A stretch of 64,000 nt of DNA, from the NCBI GenBank assembly GCA_944324475.1, contig CALUWK010000005.1:1-64000 (forward strand), in the 5' to 3' direction. Under the pieces are notes generated by a model. That model did not search any database. It was not told the DNA's origin and was given only the letters and a program-made list of their open reading frames with translations. Shown piece after piece: positions 1 to 8,631 of this stretch (position 1 is the first letter of the stretch; each line of letters starts with the position of its first letter). The DNA comes from Candidatus Gastranaerophilales bacterium (GTDB taxonomy: Bacteria > Cyanobacteriota > Vampirovibrionia > Gastranaerophilales > Gastranaerophilaceae). The position numbers and the translations under genes are program-made.

Positions 1-1
1 A

Positions 2-373
2 TTATTTCTTGTTAGAAGATTAGGGTTTAGTTTATATAATAAATTTTTAAAAAGAGCCGGTCTTGATTATTGGGATAAACTTGATATTGAACAAGTGCAT
101 TCGTTAGATGAGCTTACCAAAAAATACAATACCTCAAATTTTTATTATTTTACGACAAAAACTGATAAAAAATATACTAATATAAAATTTAAAGAGGGTG
201 ATTTTTTGGTATTTGGTCCTGAAACAAGAGGTTTGAGCAAAAATATTTTAGACATAAATAAAGAATATTGTGCTACAATACCAATGAAAAAGGAAACTAG
301 AAGTTTAAATTTATCAAACTCGGTTGCAATTGTTGTATATGAAGCAATAAGACAGTTAGATACGGATTTATAA
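2..373 (+). CDS. trmL: tRNA (cytidine(34)-2'-O)-methyltransferase TrmL, 5'-truncated
   Basis: SPOUT/SpoU-family enzyme that 2'-O-methylates the wobble base of tRNA-Leu. The open frame runs in from the window edge, so the N-terminus is missing. The visible part starts with LFLVRRLGFSL and RAGLDYWDKL, which match the TrmL pattern of a leucine-rich start and a RAGLDYW segment. It ends with the SPOUT knot motifs: FGPETRGL (binding of S-adenosylmethionine) and RSLNLSNSVAIVVYEA close to the C-terminus. A GTG at 95 is not the real start, because homology continues upstream. The stop is followed 9 bp later by nnrD, whose Shine-Dalgarno sequence overlaps the end of this gene, so the two are probably cotranscribed. 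Confidence 0.9.
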   Translation, partial: LFLVRRLGFSLYNKFLKRAGLDYWDKLDIEQVHSLDELTKKYNTSNFYYFTTKTDKKYTNIKFKEGDFLVFGPETRGLSKNILDINKEYCATIPMKKETRSLNLSNSVAIVVYEAIRQLDTDL

Positions 374-382
374 AGGAGAAAA

Positions 383-1282
383 ATGTCAGGTAAACAATTT
401 GCAGATATACAAGTTCTGGGAAAAGAAATAGTTTTAAATATGATACCTAAAAGAATTCAAAATTCACACAAAGGTACTTTTGGGCATGTTTTAAACATAG
501 CAGGTTCTTGTCAGTATCCAGGGGCTGCATATTTAAGTTCGATATCTTCACTTAGAGTTGGTGCGGGATATTCTATGCTTGCCAGTTGTTCTGATGTTGT
601 TAATATGGTTGCGTCACAAACTCCTGATATAACATATTTGGATTTAGGACAATCTGCTTATGGCACAATACCAAAGGATGCGATAAAATTTTTGAATGGT
701 ATAGCCAATTATGATGTTGTTTCAATAGGTTGTGGATTAAACCAAGTTGGTGGCGTAAGTGAGCTTGTAACGAATTTTATGAAAAAAAATAAAAATTCAT
801 ATATACCAATAATTATTGATGCCGATGCAATAAATGCTTTAGCTACACATAAAACGTATTCCTTCCCGTTAAATTCTATTATCACCCCACATCCTTTAGA
901 ACTATCCAGATTGATGGGAGTAGATGCAAAAGAAATTCAACAAAATAGAGCAAAATGGGCTTGGGAAGCAAGTAAGGAGTATGATTGTATAGTGTTATTA
1001 AAAGGACATGAAACTGTTATTTCAATTCCAAGCGGAAAAATATTTATAAATCATACGGGTAATTCTGCTCTTGCAAAAGCAGGGAGTGGGGATATATTAA
1101 CTGGTATGATTGCAGGATTTTGCGCTCAAGGTATTCAATTAGAAAATGCTGCTTGTGCTGCTGCTTATATACATGGTTTAGCAGGTGAAATAGCATCAAA
1201 AGCTCTGAGCGAATATTCTGTATTAGCATCGGACCTTCTACGTTATATTCCTTTAGCCTTTAAGGCAATATTGTCTGTTTGA
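383..1282 (+). CDS. nnrD: ADP-dependent (S)-NAD(P)H-hydrate dehydratase NnrD
   Basis: Repairs damaged NAD(P)H hydrates (NAD(P)HX) using ADP; cytosolic ribokinase-like fold (YjeF C-terminal/carbohydrate kinase family). At 299 residues this is the dehydratase half only; the epimerase domain (NnrE), often fused N-terminally, is absent. Diagnostic segments are KGTFGHVLNIAGS with PGAA near residues 30-45, ITPHPLELSRLMG, LLKGHETVI, and the nucleotide-binding GNSALAKAGSGDILTGMIAG near the C-terminus. ATG has a good AAAGGAG 6 nt upstream. The 3' end overlaps the convergent glycosidase gene by 40 bp. Confidence 0.93.
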   Translation: MSGKQFADIQVLGKEIVLNMIPKRIQNSHKGTFGHVLNIAGSCQYPGAAYLSSISSLRVGAGYSMLASCSDVVNMVASQTPDITYLDLGQSAYGTIPKDAIKFLNGIANYDVVSIGCGLNQVGGVSELVTNFMKKNKNSYIPIIIDADAINALATHKTYSFPLNSIITPHPLELSRLMGVDAKEIQQNRAKWAWEASKEYDCIVLLKGHETVISIPSGKIFINHTGNSALAKAGSGDILTGMIAGFCAQGIQLENAACAAAYIHGLAGEIASKALSEYSVLASDLLRYIPLAFKAILSV

Positions 1283-2580
1283 GCTGTCGATATTTGCATT
1301 TCATTGGGATTAAATTCATTTACAATTAAAGCATTAGACACTGCTATGCCTTCTAAATTTATTGCATTGTTGACAATTTTTCCATTTACATAAAGTGCGC
1401 TTGATGATCCGCCATCAAAATTCATTGCATATTCGCAACCTAAATTTTTCATTAACTTTGCAAGTTCATATAGTGTCATTCCAACAGAAGTTTTTTCTCT
1501 ACCATCAACAGTCACAATTATAAATGTTCCGTCTGAATTATATCCAACTGCACTTCTTGGATTTTTCCCACTTATTGCTTGAAGTTTTTGTTCTTTGTAA
1601 TCCACATAAATTTCAGAATTTTTTACAAGATATGGTCCTGCTCCAATTATATGACTTGCTTCTTTTAAATCATCAGGAAGTTTAATTTTAACATTAATTT
1701 CCCTATCTTTTCCAATGGTTGATATTTTTTCTTTACTTGATTGTATAATTATGTCATTTTTTTCAATTTTAATTGGATTTGCTGATATTTTTATAACTTG
1801 TCCATTTCTAATGAGCATGTTATAGCCATTTTTAGGGGGTGGCGGTGAATATTCTCCCCATATTGAAGTATACATAAGTGTATAGCTAGAAAGCATCCTT
1901 GGTTGATTTATATTATCAATTTTCAATACATGATTTTTGCTATATGCAGTAATATCAAAATATACATTAGACATTTTAAAACTTGTATTATTATCGTTCT
2001 CAAAAATTGCTATTGCCACTCTATTATATATTGGTCCACTTAATACTTCTCCATCTATCATTAAAGCTCCAAGAGGTACTCCGGTTGTTGGTTTAAAAAA
2101 TCCTCCGTTTACAGCAATTATTGCTTGATCCTTCTGAGCTATTTTCCTAACTGTTTTTTTTGAATTTAATTTATCTGATGCAATTTGTGGTTTAATTTTT
2201 AAATTAGGATTAACTTTTGTGTTTAGTTCGATTATGTTGATTTTTATTGGTTTAGAGTTAATATATTTAACTTTTTTTATATGTGCTATGCCTTGATATG
2301 GAAACGATATATAAGAACCTGCATATTTATTTTCTATATTTTCTTTAAAATTTTTATACAAATATATTTCTTGGCCAGTGTTTGCTGTTTTAATAATATT
2401 CGGATCACTTTTTGCAAAGATTGGTTTTGATAATCCAATGCTGGCAAGAAATATGCCTATAATAAAAATAAATAGAATAAGATTTAGTCTTTTATCTTGC
2501 TGCTCTTTATTTTTTAGATAATCAGCAAAATAAGAACCGAAATAACTTCGATAGTAATCATTAACTTCCGAATTTAACAT
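1243..2580 (-). CDS. membrane-anchored phosphodiester glycosidase (NAGPA) family protein
   Basis: A 445-residue protein with a cytoplasmic N-terminus of about 31 residues, one membrane segment at about 32-50, then a large extracytoplasmic region ending in a NAGPA (DUF2233) domain. The domain shows NGGFF near residue 157, GALMIDGEVLSGP, NPRSAVGYNSDGTFIIVTVDGR, and the hallmark NFDGGSSSALYVNGKIVN near the C-terminus. Family members hydrolyse N-acetylglucosamine-1-phosphodiester links or act on cell-wall and exopolysaccharide substrates; the substrate here cannot be told. The start ATG has only a weak upstream AGG. Its last 40 bases overlap nnrD tail to tail. Confidence 0.85.
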   Translation of the reverse strand: MLNSEVNDYYRSYFGSYFADYLKNKEQQDKRLNLILFIFIIGIFLASIGLSKPIFAKSDPNIIKTANTGQEIYLYKNFKENIENKYAGSYISFPYQGIAHIKKVKYINSKPIKINIIELNTKVNPNLKIKPQIASDKLNSKKTVRKIAQKDQAIIAVNGGFFKPTTGVPLGALMIDGEVLSGPIYNRVAIAIFENDNNTSFKMSNVYFDITAYSKNHVLKIDNINQPRMLSSYTLMYTSIWGEYSPPPPKNGYNMLIRNGQVIKISANPIKIEKNDIIIQSSKEKISTIGKDREINVKIKLPDDLKEASHIIGAGPYLVKNSEIYVDYKEQKLQAISGKNPRSAVGYNSDGTFIIVTVDGREKTSVGMTLYELAKLMKNLGCEYAMNFDGGSSSALYVNGKIVNNAINLEGIAVSNALIVNEFNPNEMQISTAQTDNIALKAKGI

Positions 2581-2958
2581 TGTTGAATGCCTGTATATAG
2601 TATGCTCTATTTATATTTTATCACAAAGCATTAAAGGTCTCAAGACCAGAAATGATAATATTTTTGGACATATTTTTTAGTGTAAAAATTACTATTTCTA
2701 AATTAGTGTAAAATCTGAAAAAAAAATTTTATAATAAATTAAGTGTTATATTTAACATTAAGAATTGTAAATTTGATATTATTAATTTAAATTTAGGTTA
2801 TAAATTTATAAGATATGGTATATAAATATTATATATATTTTATATATAGTTTTGTCTGCTGTGCTCTGATAATAATTTTACACACACCTACATTTTTCCT
2901 AACCTTTCCTTCCTTTCTATGTACCAAGTAGAAATCTCCCTAGTTTAGGGAGCTTTTT
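2581..2958. other. 378-bp AT-rich intergenic region with an orphan plus-strand terminator
   Basis: No credible reading frame on either strand. It should contain the promoter of the leftward glycosidase gene. A short inverted repeat, GGTCT-CA-AGACC (2636-2647), lies about 56 bp upstream of that gene and could be an operator. The right end holds a hairpin with a T-run oriented for plus-strand transcription (separate entry), preceded by a CT-rich stretch at about 2893-2918 that resembles the complement of Shine-Dalgarno sequences. Both flanking genes are on the minus strand, so a plus-strand transcript here would be non-coding. Confidence 0.55.
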
Positions 2959-2960
2959 TT
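2936..2960 (+). terminator. intrinsic terminator without an upstream gene
   Basis: Stem CTCCCTA / TAGGGAG with a 3-nt loop, followed by C and seven Ts on the plus strand. In the minus direction the hairpin is followed by ATTTCTAC, a poor U-tract, so it terminates plus-strand transcription best. No plus-strand gene lies upstream in the gap. Confidence 0.7.
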
Positions 2961-3843
2961 ATGTAAAATACATTAGTTTTATAAAATCTATTGTTTTTGA
3001 AATTCCTTCAAGAACAGGTGTTTTGCATCTAAAATCCAATTTTGAATTTAAAATATCAATATTTGGTGTAAAAATGGGATCAATTTGAATATTGTTCTTA
3101 ACAATAATTTTAGATTTAGATTTAGTAAAATTAACAATAAGTTTTGCTATATCAAAATCGTATGATATATTTGGAAATGCAACATCAATAATTTTTTCAT
3201 CCAAATAATTATTCATTATTTTAATAAACCCGCAAACAGTATCTTCGCAAAATGTATAATAATGTCCATAGTTATAATCTAAAATTATATTTTCATTGTT
3301 AAAGGACTTTATAATTGTATCAGGAATGAATCTTTTATCGAAAAAAACAACATTTTGACCATATATCTTATCAATTTGAGCAATTTTGATATCAATTTTT
3401 TTAAAATTAGAATATTCTAAAATGAGTTCATTTATAAATTTCTGAAATTTATAATATAAATTTAAGTCGTTTAATTTAAAGTTTTTATCGATAAAACCTG
3501 AAGTAAAAAGAATTTTAGCACCGGAAAAATAGGCATAATCTAAAATTGAATTGATATTTTTTATACTATCACAACAATATAGGTATTTGTTATCATAATA
3601 TTTGCATAAATCACCACAGCCGGCAAAATGATATATTTCATCAACATTAACCGTAATTCTGTCTGATATATTTTGTTGTAGAAAATTGAATCTTTCGTTT
3701 TTTAAAATGCGATATAAATTAGAAATTGAAGAGCAAGAAAAATCATCCACTCCATACACTAAATTATTTTCATCTTCAAGAAGCTTTAGTGCAAGATTTA
3801 CACCCAAAAAGCCAGCTACGCCAGAAATTAAAATTCTCTTCAT
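2959..3843 (-). CDS. NAD-dependent epimerase/dehydratase (extended SDR family)
   Basis: A 294-residue Rossmann-fold protein of the nucleotide-sugar epimerase type. The N-terminal NAD-binding glycine motif is SGVAGFLGVNLAL (residues 7-19), followed by VDDFSCSS, which would bind the adenine ribose. The catalytic YxxxK appears as YKFQK. A FAGCGD segment takes the place of the usual HxAA. The substrate is probably a UDP- or GDP-sugar, but no motif decides which. Codon context is normal. The gene ends just before the orphan terminator and starts 20 bp downstream of the TOPRIM gene, so it may belong to the same leftward transcript. Confidence 0.82.
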   Translation of the reverse strand: MKRILISGVAGFLGVNLALKLLEDENNLVYGVDDFSCSSISNLYRILKNERFNFLQQNISDRITVNVDEIYHFAGCGDLCKYYDNKYLYCCDSIKNINSILDYAYFSGAKILFTSGFIDKNFKLNDLNLYYKFQKFINELILEYSNFKKIDIKIAQIDKIYGQNVVFFDKRFIPDTIIKSFNNENIILDYNYGHYYTFCEDTVCGFIKIMNNYLDEKIIDVAFPNISYDFDIAKLIVNFTKSKSKIIVKNNIQIDPIFTPNIDILNSKLDFRCKTPVLEGISKTIDFIKLMYFT

Positions 3844-3863
3844 AAATTAATTTTAATTTGTTT

Positions 3864-4850
3864 TTAATTTAAAGTAAAGGTATTCAAGTTCTTTTTAAGA
3901 CTTTCTATAATTAAAGAAATTTCACTTTTATTTAAATCATTTTTGTTAAGGGTTGCTATATAATTTGTCAATAATTTAGCAAATTCTGCTTTTTTGAAAT
4001 CACCATATCCGTATTTTTTATAAATAATTTTAAGATTATCTACCATAGATAGTTCAGTGGAAAAGTCATTTAATGAACACTGAAAATCATTATTATGATA
4101 CAAATTAATGGTATTTTTAATAATTTGATTTGAAAATAAATCTTCAAATTCTCCTGAATTTAATATATATAAAGTGTCAATTTTTCTTAATTTTGGTTCA
4201 ATTAGTTCTTTAATTTTAAAAGCATCTTTGTCAAGCAATATGAAAAAAGGAAGTTTTGTATATTCTACCATTTGATAAAATTTCTTGGCAACTTGGTTTT
4301 TGCCTCCGGCTGCAATGACTTTAATGCCAGCTTGCATAAAATTAAGATTAAATATTTTACAAATATTATCCAATAAAAGTTCTTCTGTTTGCCCTTCACA
4401 TAAAATAATTTTTTCAATCGGAAATAATAAAGAATGCTTATTTCTAAGAAAAACAGGATTTTCATTTGATTTTAAAATAGTTTTCAACCATATTATACTT
4501 TGTGCCAAATTAGGTTTAAACGCTATTTCATTTATCATTTGAGCAATATTAAATCTAATCGATAGATACTGATAAGATGCAGGATTGTAAACAAAATACT
4601 TATTTTCTAAATCAAGAATTATTTGATTAAGTTTTGTATCAATGTTAGTACTCGAAAGCGAGCTATTAAAAATATAACAAGCGATATTAATTTTATCTTC
4701 TATTTTTAAATTATTTTTTCTACTGTCAAAATAAAATTTATTAATTATATCGCAAACAACCCTCTCATATCTGATATATGCTGGCTCTATGCGGAAAAGT
4801 CGATCTATAATCGTTGGAAAATAACTATTGGGAATTTTTTTGTATTTCAT
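3864..4850 (-). CDS. standalone OLD-type TOPRIM domain protein
   Basis: A 328-residue protein. Residues 145-240 form a TOPRIM domain of the kind found in OLD-family nucleases: CEGQTEELLL with the catalytic glutamate at E152, a GGKNQVAKKF segment, LLDKDA with the metal-binding D207 and D209, and the OLD-typical GEFEDLF (233-239). The C-terminal KAEFAKLL (287-294) also fits. The N-terminal 140 residues are helical and show no Walker A motif, so the ABC-type ATPase normally fused to OLD TOPRIM is missing. Predicted role is metal-dependent nucleic-acid cleavage, but target and partner are unknown. The start overlaps the upstream small membrane-protein gene by 26 bp, implying coupled translation. 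Confidence 0.7.
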   Translation of the reverse strand: MKYKKIPNSYFPTIIDRLFRIEPAYIRYERVVCDIINKFYFDSRKNNLKIEDKINIACYIFNSSLSSTNIDTKLNQIILDLENKYFVYNPASYQYLSIRFNIAQMINEIAFKPNLAQSIIWLKTILKSNENPVFLRNKHSLLFPIEKIILCEGQTEELLLDNICKIFNLNFMQAGIKVIAAGGKNQVAKKFYQMVEYTKLPFFILLDKDAFKIKELIEPKLRKIDTLYILNSGEFEDLFSNQIIKNTINLYHNNDFQCSLNDFSTELSMVDNLKIIYKKYGYGDFKKAEFAKLLTNYIATLNKNDLNKSEISLIIESLKKNLNTFTLN

Positions 4851-5115
4851 TTTTTTTGCTAAATAAAACTGAAAAAGAATTTACTCCAAAAGTAAGCAAA
4901 CCACTTAAAAGAGCACAATATCCGGCATTTTTTGCAGTGGCAATCAATCCTTTTTTAAAAGAAAAATCTACAATGTCTCTATTTTTAACATACTTATTTA
5001 TTAATGAACACGATTGTACACAACCACCCAGAATGCCACCAAAAAATGCAGCATTAAGTGCTGATTTATAAACGATTCGATTACTTTCTTTTAAATTACA
5101 ATTTAATATTGACAT
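4825..5115 (-). CDS. small two-helix membrane protein of unknown function
   Basis: A 96-residue protein if read from the ATG at 5115; a TTG at 5157 would add 14 residues but has no ribosome-binding site. It has two hydrophobic stretches, about residues 17-37 (glycine and cysteine rich, FFGGILGGC) and about 57-80, and a basic, polar tail. I do not recognise a family. Its 3' end overlaps the TOPRIM gene by 26 bp in another frame, so the two are very probably made together. It is the first gene of a leftward set reaching at least to the TOPRIM gene, and perhaps the SDR gene. Confidence 0.6.
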   Translation of the reverse strand: MSILNCNLKESNRIVYKSALNAAFFGGILGGCVQSCSLINKYVKNRDIVDFSFKKGLIATAKNAGYCALLSGLLTFGVNSFSVLFSKKNEIQKNSQ

Positions 5116-5190
5116 CAGTTTTTTGTTCAAAATAACACAATATATAAAAATATTCAATCATAATTAGCTATTTTATTATAAAGTGTAGTC

Positions 5191-5218
5191 TTGACATTTA
5201 ATAATTATGTAGTAGAAT
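5191..5218 (+). promoter_or_regulatory. adhE promoter (sigma-70 type)
   Basis: Perfect -35 TTGACA (5191-5196), 16-bp spacer, -10 TAGAAT (5213-5218), giving a leader of about 33 nt before the adhE ATG at 5258, which has AAAAGGAG upstream. The rpmE promoter uses the same -10 and spacer. Confidence 0.75.
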
Positions 5219-5257
5219 TTAAATAGAGATTTTTTTCACGAAAAGGAGAATACTTGT

Positions 5258-7882
5258 ATGACAACAACTGAAAATTTAGAAATGAGTTGTACGGTTGAAA
5301 CTTCGGAACAACTGGAAGCTCTTATTGACAGAGTTGTTGCTGCACAAAAAGAATTTGCCACTTATTCGCAAGAACAAGTAGATAAAATTTTTAAAGCAGC
5401 AGCCACTGCAGCAGACAAAGCCCGCATTCCATTAGCAAAAATGGCACACGAAGAAACCGGAATGGGTGTAATTGAAGATAAGGTAATTAAAAATCATTAT
5501 GCTTCAGAATACATTTATAATAAACATAAAAATACAAAAACATGCGGTGTTATTGAAGAAGATAAACCAAATGGAATTAGAATAGTAGCTGAACCTTTAG
5601 GTGTTCTTGCTGGTATTGTTCCTACAACAAATCCCACTTCAACAGCTATTTTTAAATCGTTAATAGCACTTAAAACAAGAAATGGTATAATTTTTTCACC
5701 ACATCCAAGAGCTAAAAAATGTACAATTGAAGCGGCAAAAATTGTTTTAGATGCTGCTATCAAGGCTGGTGCACCAAAAGACATCATAGGTTGGATTGAT
5801 GTTCCTTCTATTGAGCTTTCGGGTCAATTAATGAAACATAAGAAAATTTCTTGTATTTTGGCTACTGGTGGCCCTGGAATGGTTACTGCGGCGTATTCAT
5901 CAGGAAACCCTGCACTTGGTGTAGGTCCCGGAAATACTTCTGCTGTGATTGATGAAACAGCTGATATTAAAATGGCAGTTTCTTCAATTTTAATGTCAAA
6001 AACATTTGATAATGGCATGATTTGTGCATCCGAACAATCAGTTATTGTTATTGACAGTATTTATGAAGATGTTAAAAAAGAATTTGCATATCGAGGTGCT
6101 CATATTTTGAGTGAAATTGAAATGCAAAAATTAATTGATTTTGGTTTTATAGATCCTGCAAGAGGAACTGCACATCCAAAAATTGTCGGACAAAGTGCAC
6201 ATACAATAGCACAATTAGCAGGTTTTGAAATACCTGAAAATGCTAAGATATTGCTTGCACAAAGACCAGAAGTAAATTGGAATGATCCTTTTTCAAGAGA
6301 AAAATTGTCTCCAATTTTAGCAATGTATAAAGCTGATACTTTTGAACATGCAGCTGAAATGGCATATACACTTGTTTCAAAAGGCGGCGCAGGGCATACT
6401 TCTGTACTATATACAGATGAAAGAAAAAGCGATAGAATTAATGCTTATGCTCAAAAAATGCCTTCATGCAGAGTGTTAATTAATCAACCTTCAAGTCAAG
6501 GTGGTATAGGTGATTTATATAATTTCCGCATGGAACCTTCATTAACGCTAGGTTGTGGTTCTTGGGGTAAAAATTCTGTATCTGGTAATGTAGGGGTTGA
6601 AAATCTATTAAATTATAAACGAGTTGCTGAAAGGAGAGAAAATATGCTTTGGTTTAAAGTTCCTCAAAAAGTTTATTTTAAAAGAGGTGCAACAGATTTA
6701 GCACTCCGTGAATTACAAGGTAGAAAAAAAGCTTTTATAGTTACTGACCGATTTTTGTTTAACTCCGGCGCTGCTGAAAAAGTTACCAAAGTTCTTGATG
6801 ACATAGGTATTGATCACGAAATTTTCTTTGATGTTAAACCTGATCCGACATTGTCTACAATAGAAGAAGCTTATGCAATAATGAAACCATTTGAACCTGA
6901 TGTAATTATCGCACTGGGAGGTGGTTCTCCGATGGATGCAGCTAAAATTCTGTGGTTAAAATATGAACAACCTGAAACCGTGTTTGAAGATATTGCAATG
7001 AGATTTATGGATATCAGAAAAAGAATTTGCCAGCTCCCCGAACTTGGTAAAAAAGCACTTATGGTTGCAATCCCAACAACATCGGGTACTGGATCTGAAG
7101 TTACACCATTTTCTATTATTACAGATGATAAAACTGGAGTTAAATATGCCATAGCTGATTACGCGCTTACTCCTTCAATGGCTATAGTTGATCCTAATTT
7201 TGTTGATGGTATGCCTAAAGGATTGACATCAGCATCTGGAATTGACGCACTTGTTCATGCAATAGAAGCTTATGTTTCATGTATGGCAACAAACTTTACA
7301 AACTCAAATGCGCTTGAGGCTGTTAAGTTAGTATTTAAGTATTTAAGTCGTTCTTATCATGAAGGGGCAAATGACCCGATAGCGCGTGAAAAGATGCATT
7401 ATGCGGCAACTATTGCTGCTATGGCATTTGCAAATTCATTCCTCGGATTATGTCATTCGATGGCTCATAAATTAGGTGCAATGTTCCATATTCCCCATGG
7501 AGTTGCTAATGCTTTATTAATAAGACAAGTAATTAAATACAATGCTACAGATTGTCCTAAAAAACAAGCTACATTCCCGCAATATAAATATCCTTGTGCA
7601 GTTGAAAGATACGCACAAATTGCGGATGAATTAAAACTTGGCGGAAATTCTAATGAAGAAAAAACACAACTCCTTTTAGATGCAATCGATAAATTAATGG
7701 CAGATATTGAGCTTCCACGATCAATAAAAGACTTTGGAGTATCTGAAGAAGACTTTTATGCTAAATTGGATGATATGGTTGAACTTGCATTTGATGATCA
7801 ATGTACTGGTGCAAACCCTGTTTATCCTATAATGGAAGATATGAAACAACTGTACATTGATGCATTCAATGGTGTAGTATAA
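5258..7882 (+). CDS. adhE: bifunctional acetaldehyde-CoA/alcohol dehydrogenase AdhE
   Basis: Reduces acetyl-CoA to acetaldehyde and then ethanol, oxidising two NADH; forms spirosomes in fermenting bacteria. The 874 residues match the usual length of about 870-890. Residues 1-440 are the CoA-acylating aldehyde dehydrogenase, with catalytic cysteine C256 in NGMICASEQS and NAD-binding GVGPGN. From about 458 (MLWFKVPQKVYF) the iron-dependent alcohol dehydrogenase begins, with GGGSPMDAAK and the metal-ligand region around CHSMAHKLGAMFHIPHG. It has a strong promoter and Shine-Dalgarno and is closed by an intrinsic terminator. The next gene is rex, the usual NADH-sensing repressor of adhE. Confidence 0.97.
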   Translation: MTTTENLEMSCTVETSEQLEALIDRVVAAQKEFATYSQEQVDKIFKAAATAADKARIPLAKMAHEETGMGVIEDKVIKNHYASEYIYNKHKNTKTCGVIEEDKPNGIRIVAEPLGVLAGIVPTTNPTSTAIFKSLIALKTRNGIIFSPHPRAKKCTIEAAKIVLDAAIKAGAPKDIIGWIDVPSIELSGQLMKHKKISCILATGGPGMVTAAYSSGNPALGVGPGNTSAVIDETADIKMAVSSILMSKTFDNGMICASEQSVIVIDSIYEDVKKEFAYRGAHILSEIEMQKLIDFGFIDPARGTAHPKIVGQSAHTIAQLAGFEIPENAKILLAQRPEVNWNDPFSREKLSPILAMYKADTFEHAAEMAYTLVSKGGAGHTSVLYTDERKSDRINAYAQKMPSCRVLINQPSSQGGIGDLYNFRMEPSLTLGCGSWGKNSVSGNVGVENLLNYKRVAERRENMLWFKVPQKVYFKRGATDLALRELQGRKKAFIVTDRFLFNSGAAEKVTKVLDDIGIDHEIFFDVKPDPTLSTIEEAYAIMKPFEPDVIIALGGGSPMDAAKILWLKYEQPETVFEDIAMRFMDIRKRICQLPELGKKALMVAIPTTSGTGSEVTPFSIITDDKTGVKYAIADYALTPSMAIVDPNFVDGMPKGLTSASGIDALVHAIEAYVSCMATNFTNSNALEAVKLVFKYLSRSYHEGANDPIAREKMHYAATIAAMAFANSFLGLCHSMAHKLGAMFHIPHGVANALLIRQVIKYNATDCPKKQATFPQYKYPCAVERYAQIADELKLGGNSNEEKTQLLLDAIDKLMADIELPRSIKDFGVSEEDFYAKLDDMVELAFDDQCTGANPVYPIMEDMKQLYIDAFNGVV

Positions 7883-7895
7883 TTACAAAAAAGTT

Positions 7896-7921
7896 AATCG
7901 GGGCGTTAGCCCCGATTTTTT
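7896..7921 (+). terminator. adhE intrinsic terminator
   Basis: Stem AATCGGGGC / GCCCCGATT with a 4-nt GTTA loop, then a T-run. It separates adhE from rex, so rex either has its own promoter in the 16 bp that follow or depends on readthrough. Confidence 0.9.
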
Positions 7922-7937
7922 AGTATAGAGTTAGTTT

Positions 7938-8561
7938 ATGAAAAATAATTTATCACAACGAGCCATAGTTCGTTTAACTCAATATCATACAATTTTAAGA
8001 GATTATAGTAAGAAAAAAATTGAAAATATTACTTCTTCTCAAATATCAAAATTACTTGAAATTGATGAAACTTTGGTCAGAAAAGATATTAAAAACATAA
8101 ATTGTAAAGGTAAATGTAAGGTCGGCTACAGTGTATTTGAATTAAAATATATAATTGAATCTGTACTTGATTGCAATATAACAAAAAAAGCTTATATAAT
8201 AGGTGCTGGAAATTTAGGTATTGCACTTGCAAAATATTCAAAATTTAACGATTTTGGGCTGGAAATAAGTGCCTTATTTGATATTGATAAGCATAAAATT
8301 GGACAAAAAGTCGATAATAAACCAATTTATGATTTAAATACAATAAAAAAACATATTCAAAGTACAAATATTAATATAGCAATCTTAACTACACCAAATA
8401 AAGTTGCACAAGAAGTTACTAATTTTTTGGTTGAATCGGGAATAAAATATATATGGAATTTTGCTCCTACAATTTTAACTGTGCCAGAAGGTATCCACGT
8501 TTGGCATGAAAATTTGATAGGAAGTTTTTTACAATTTTGTACAATAGAAAATATTTCTTAA
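7938..8561 (+). CDS. rex: redox-sensing transcriptional repressor Rex
   Basis: DNA-binding repressor released by a high NADH/NAD+ ratio. 207 residues, the normal size. The N-terminal winged helix (about 1-80) has SQRAIVRLTQYHTIL, then SSQISKLLEIDETLVRKDI as recognition region. The Rossmann domain has IIGAGNLGIALAKY (GxGxxG) near 93-106 and LFDIDKHKIGQ. The C-terminal swapped helix includes the HENLIGSFLQFC end. Its position after adhE fits regulation of fermentation. I found no convincing Rex operator near adhE. The ATG lacks a clear Shine-Dalgarno. Confidence 0.93.
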   Translation: MKNNLSQRAIVRLTQYHTILRDYSKKKIENITSSQISKLLEIDETLVRKDIKNINCKGKCKVGYSVFELKYIIESVLDCNITKKAYIIGAGNLGIALAKYSKFNDFGLEISALFDIDKHKIGQKVDNKPIYDLNTIKKHIQSTNINIAILTTPNKVAQEVTNFLVESGIKYIWNFAPTILTVPEGIHVWHENLIGSFLQFCTIENIS

Positions 8562-8597
8562 TTTTTTAACTTAATTAAAATTTTTTTTAAAAAACTA

Positions 8598-8625
8598 TTG
8601 CAAAAAAATTATTTTCATATAAAAT
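8598..8625 (+). promoter_or_regulatory. promoter of candidate small RNA
   Basis: TTGCAA (8598-8603), 16-bp spacer, TAAAAT (8620-8625). The spacing matches the adhE and rpmE promoters in this window. Predicted transcription start is near 8632. Confidence 0.5.
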
Positions 8626-8631
8626 AGATAA

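Noticed and set aside
5219-5257. Possible Rex operator before adhE
   Set aside because: TTTCACGAAA is only a partial match; no full TTGTGAA-N6-TTCACAA-type palindrome is present.
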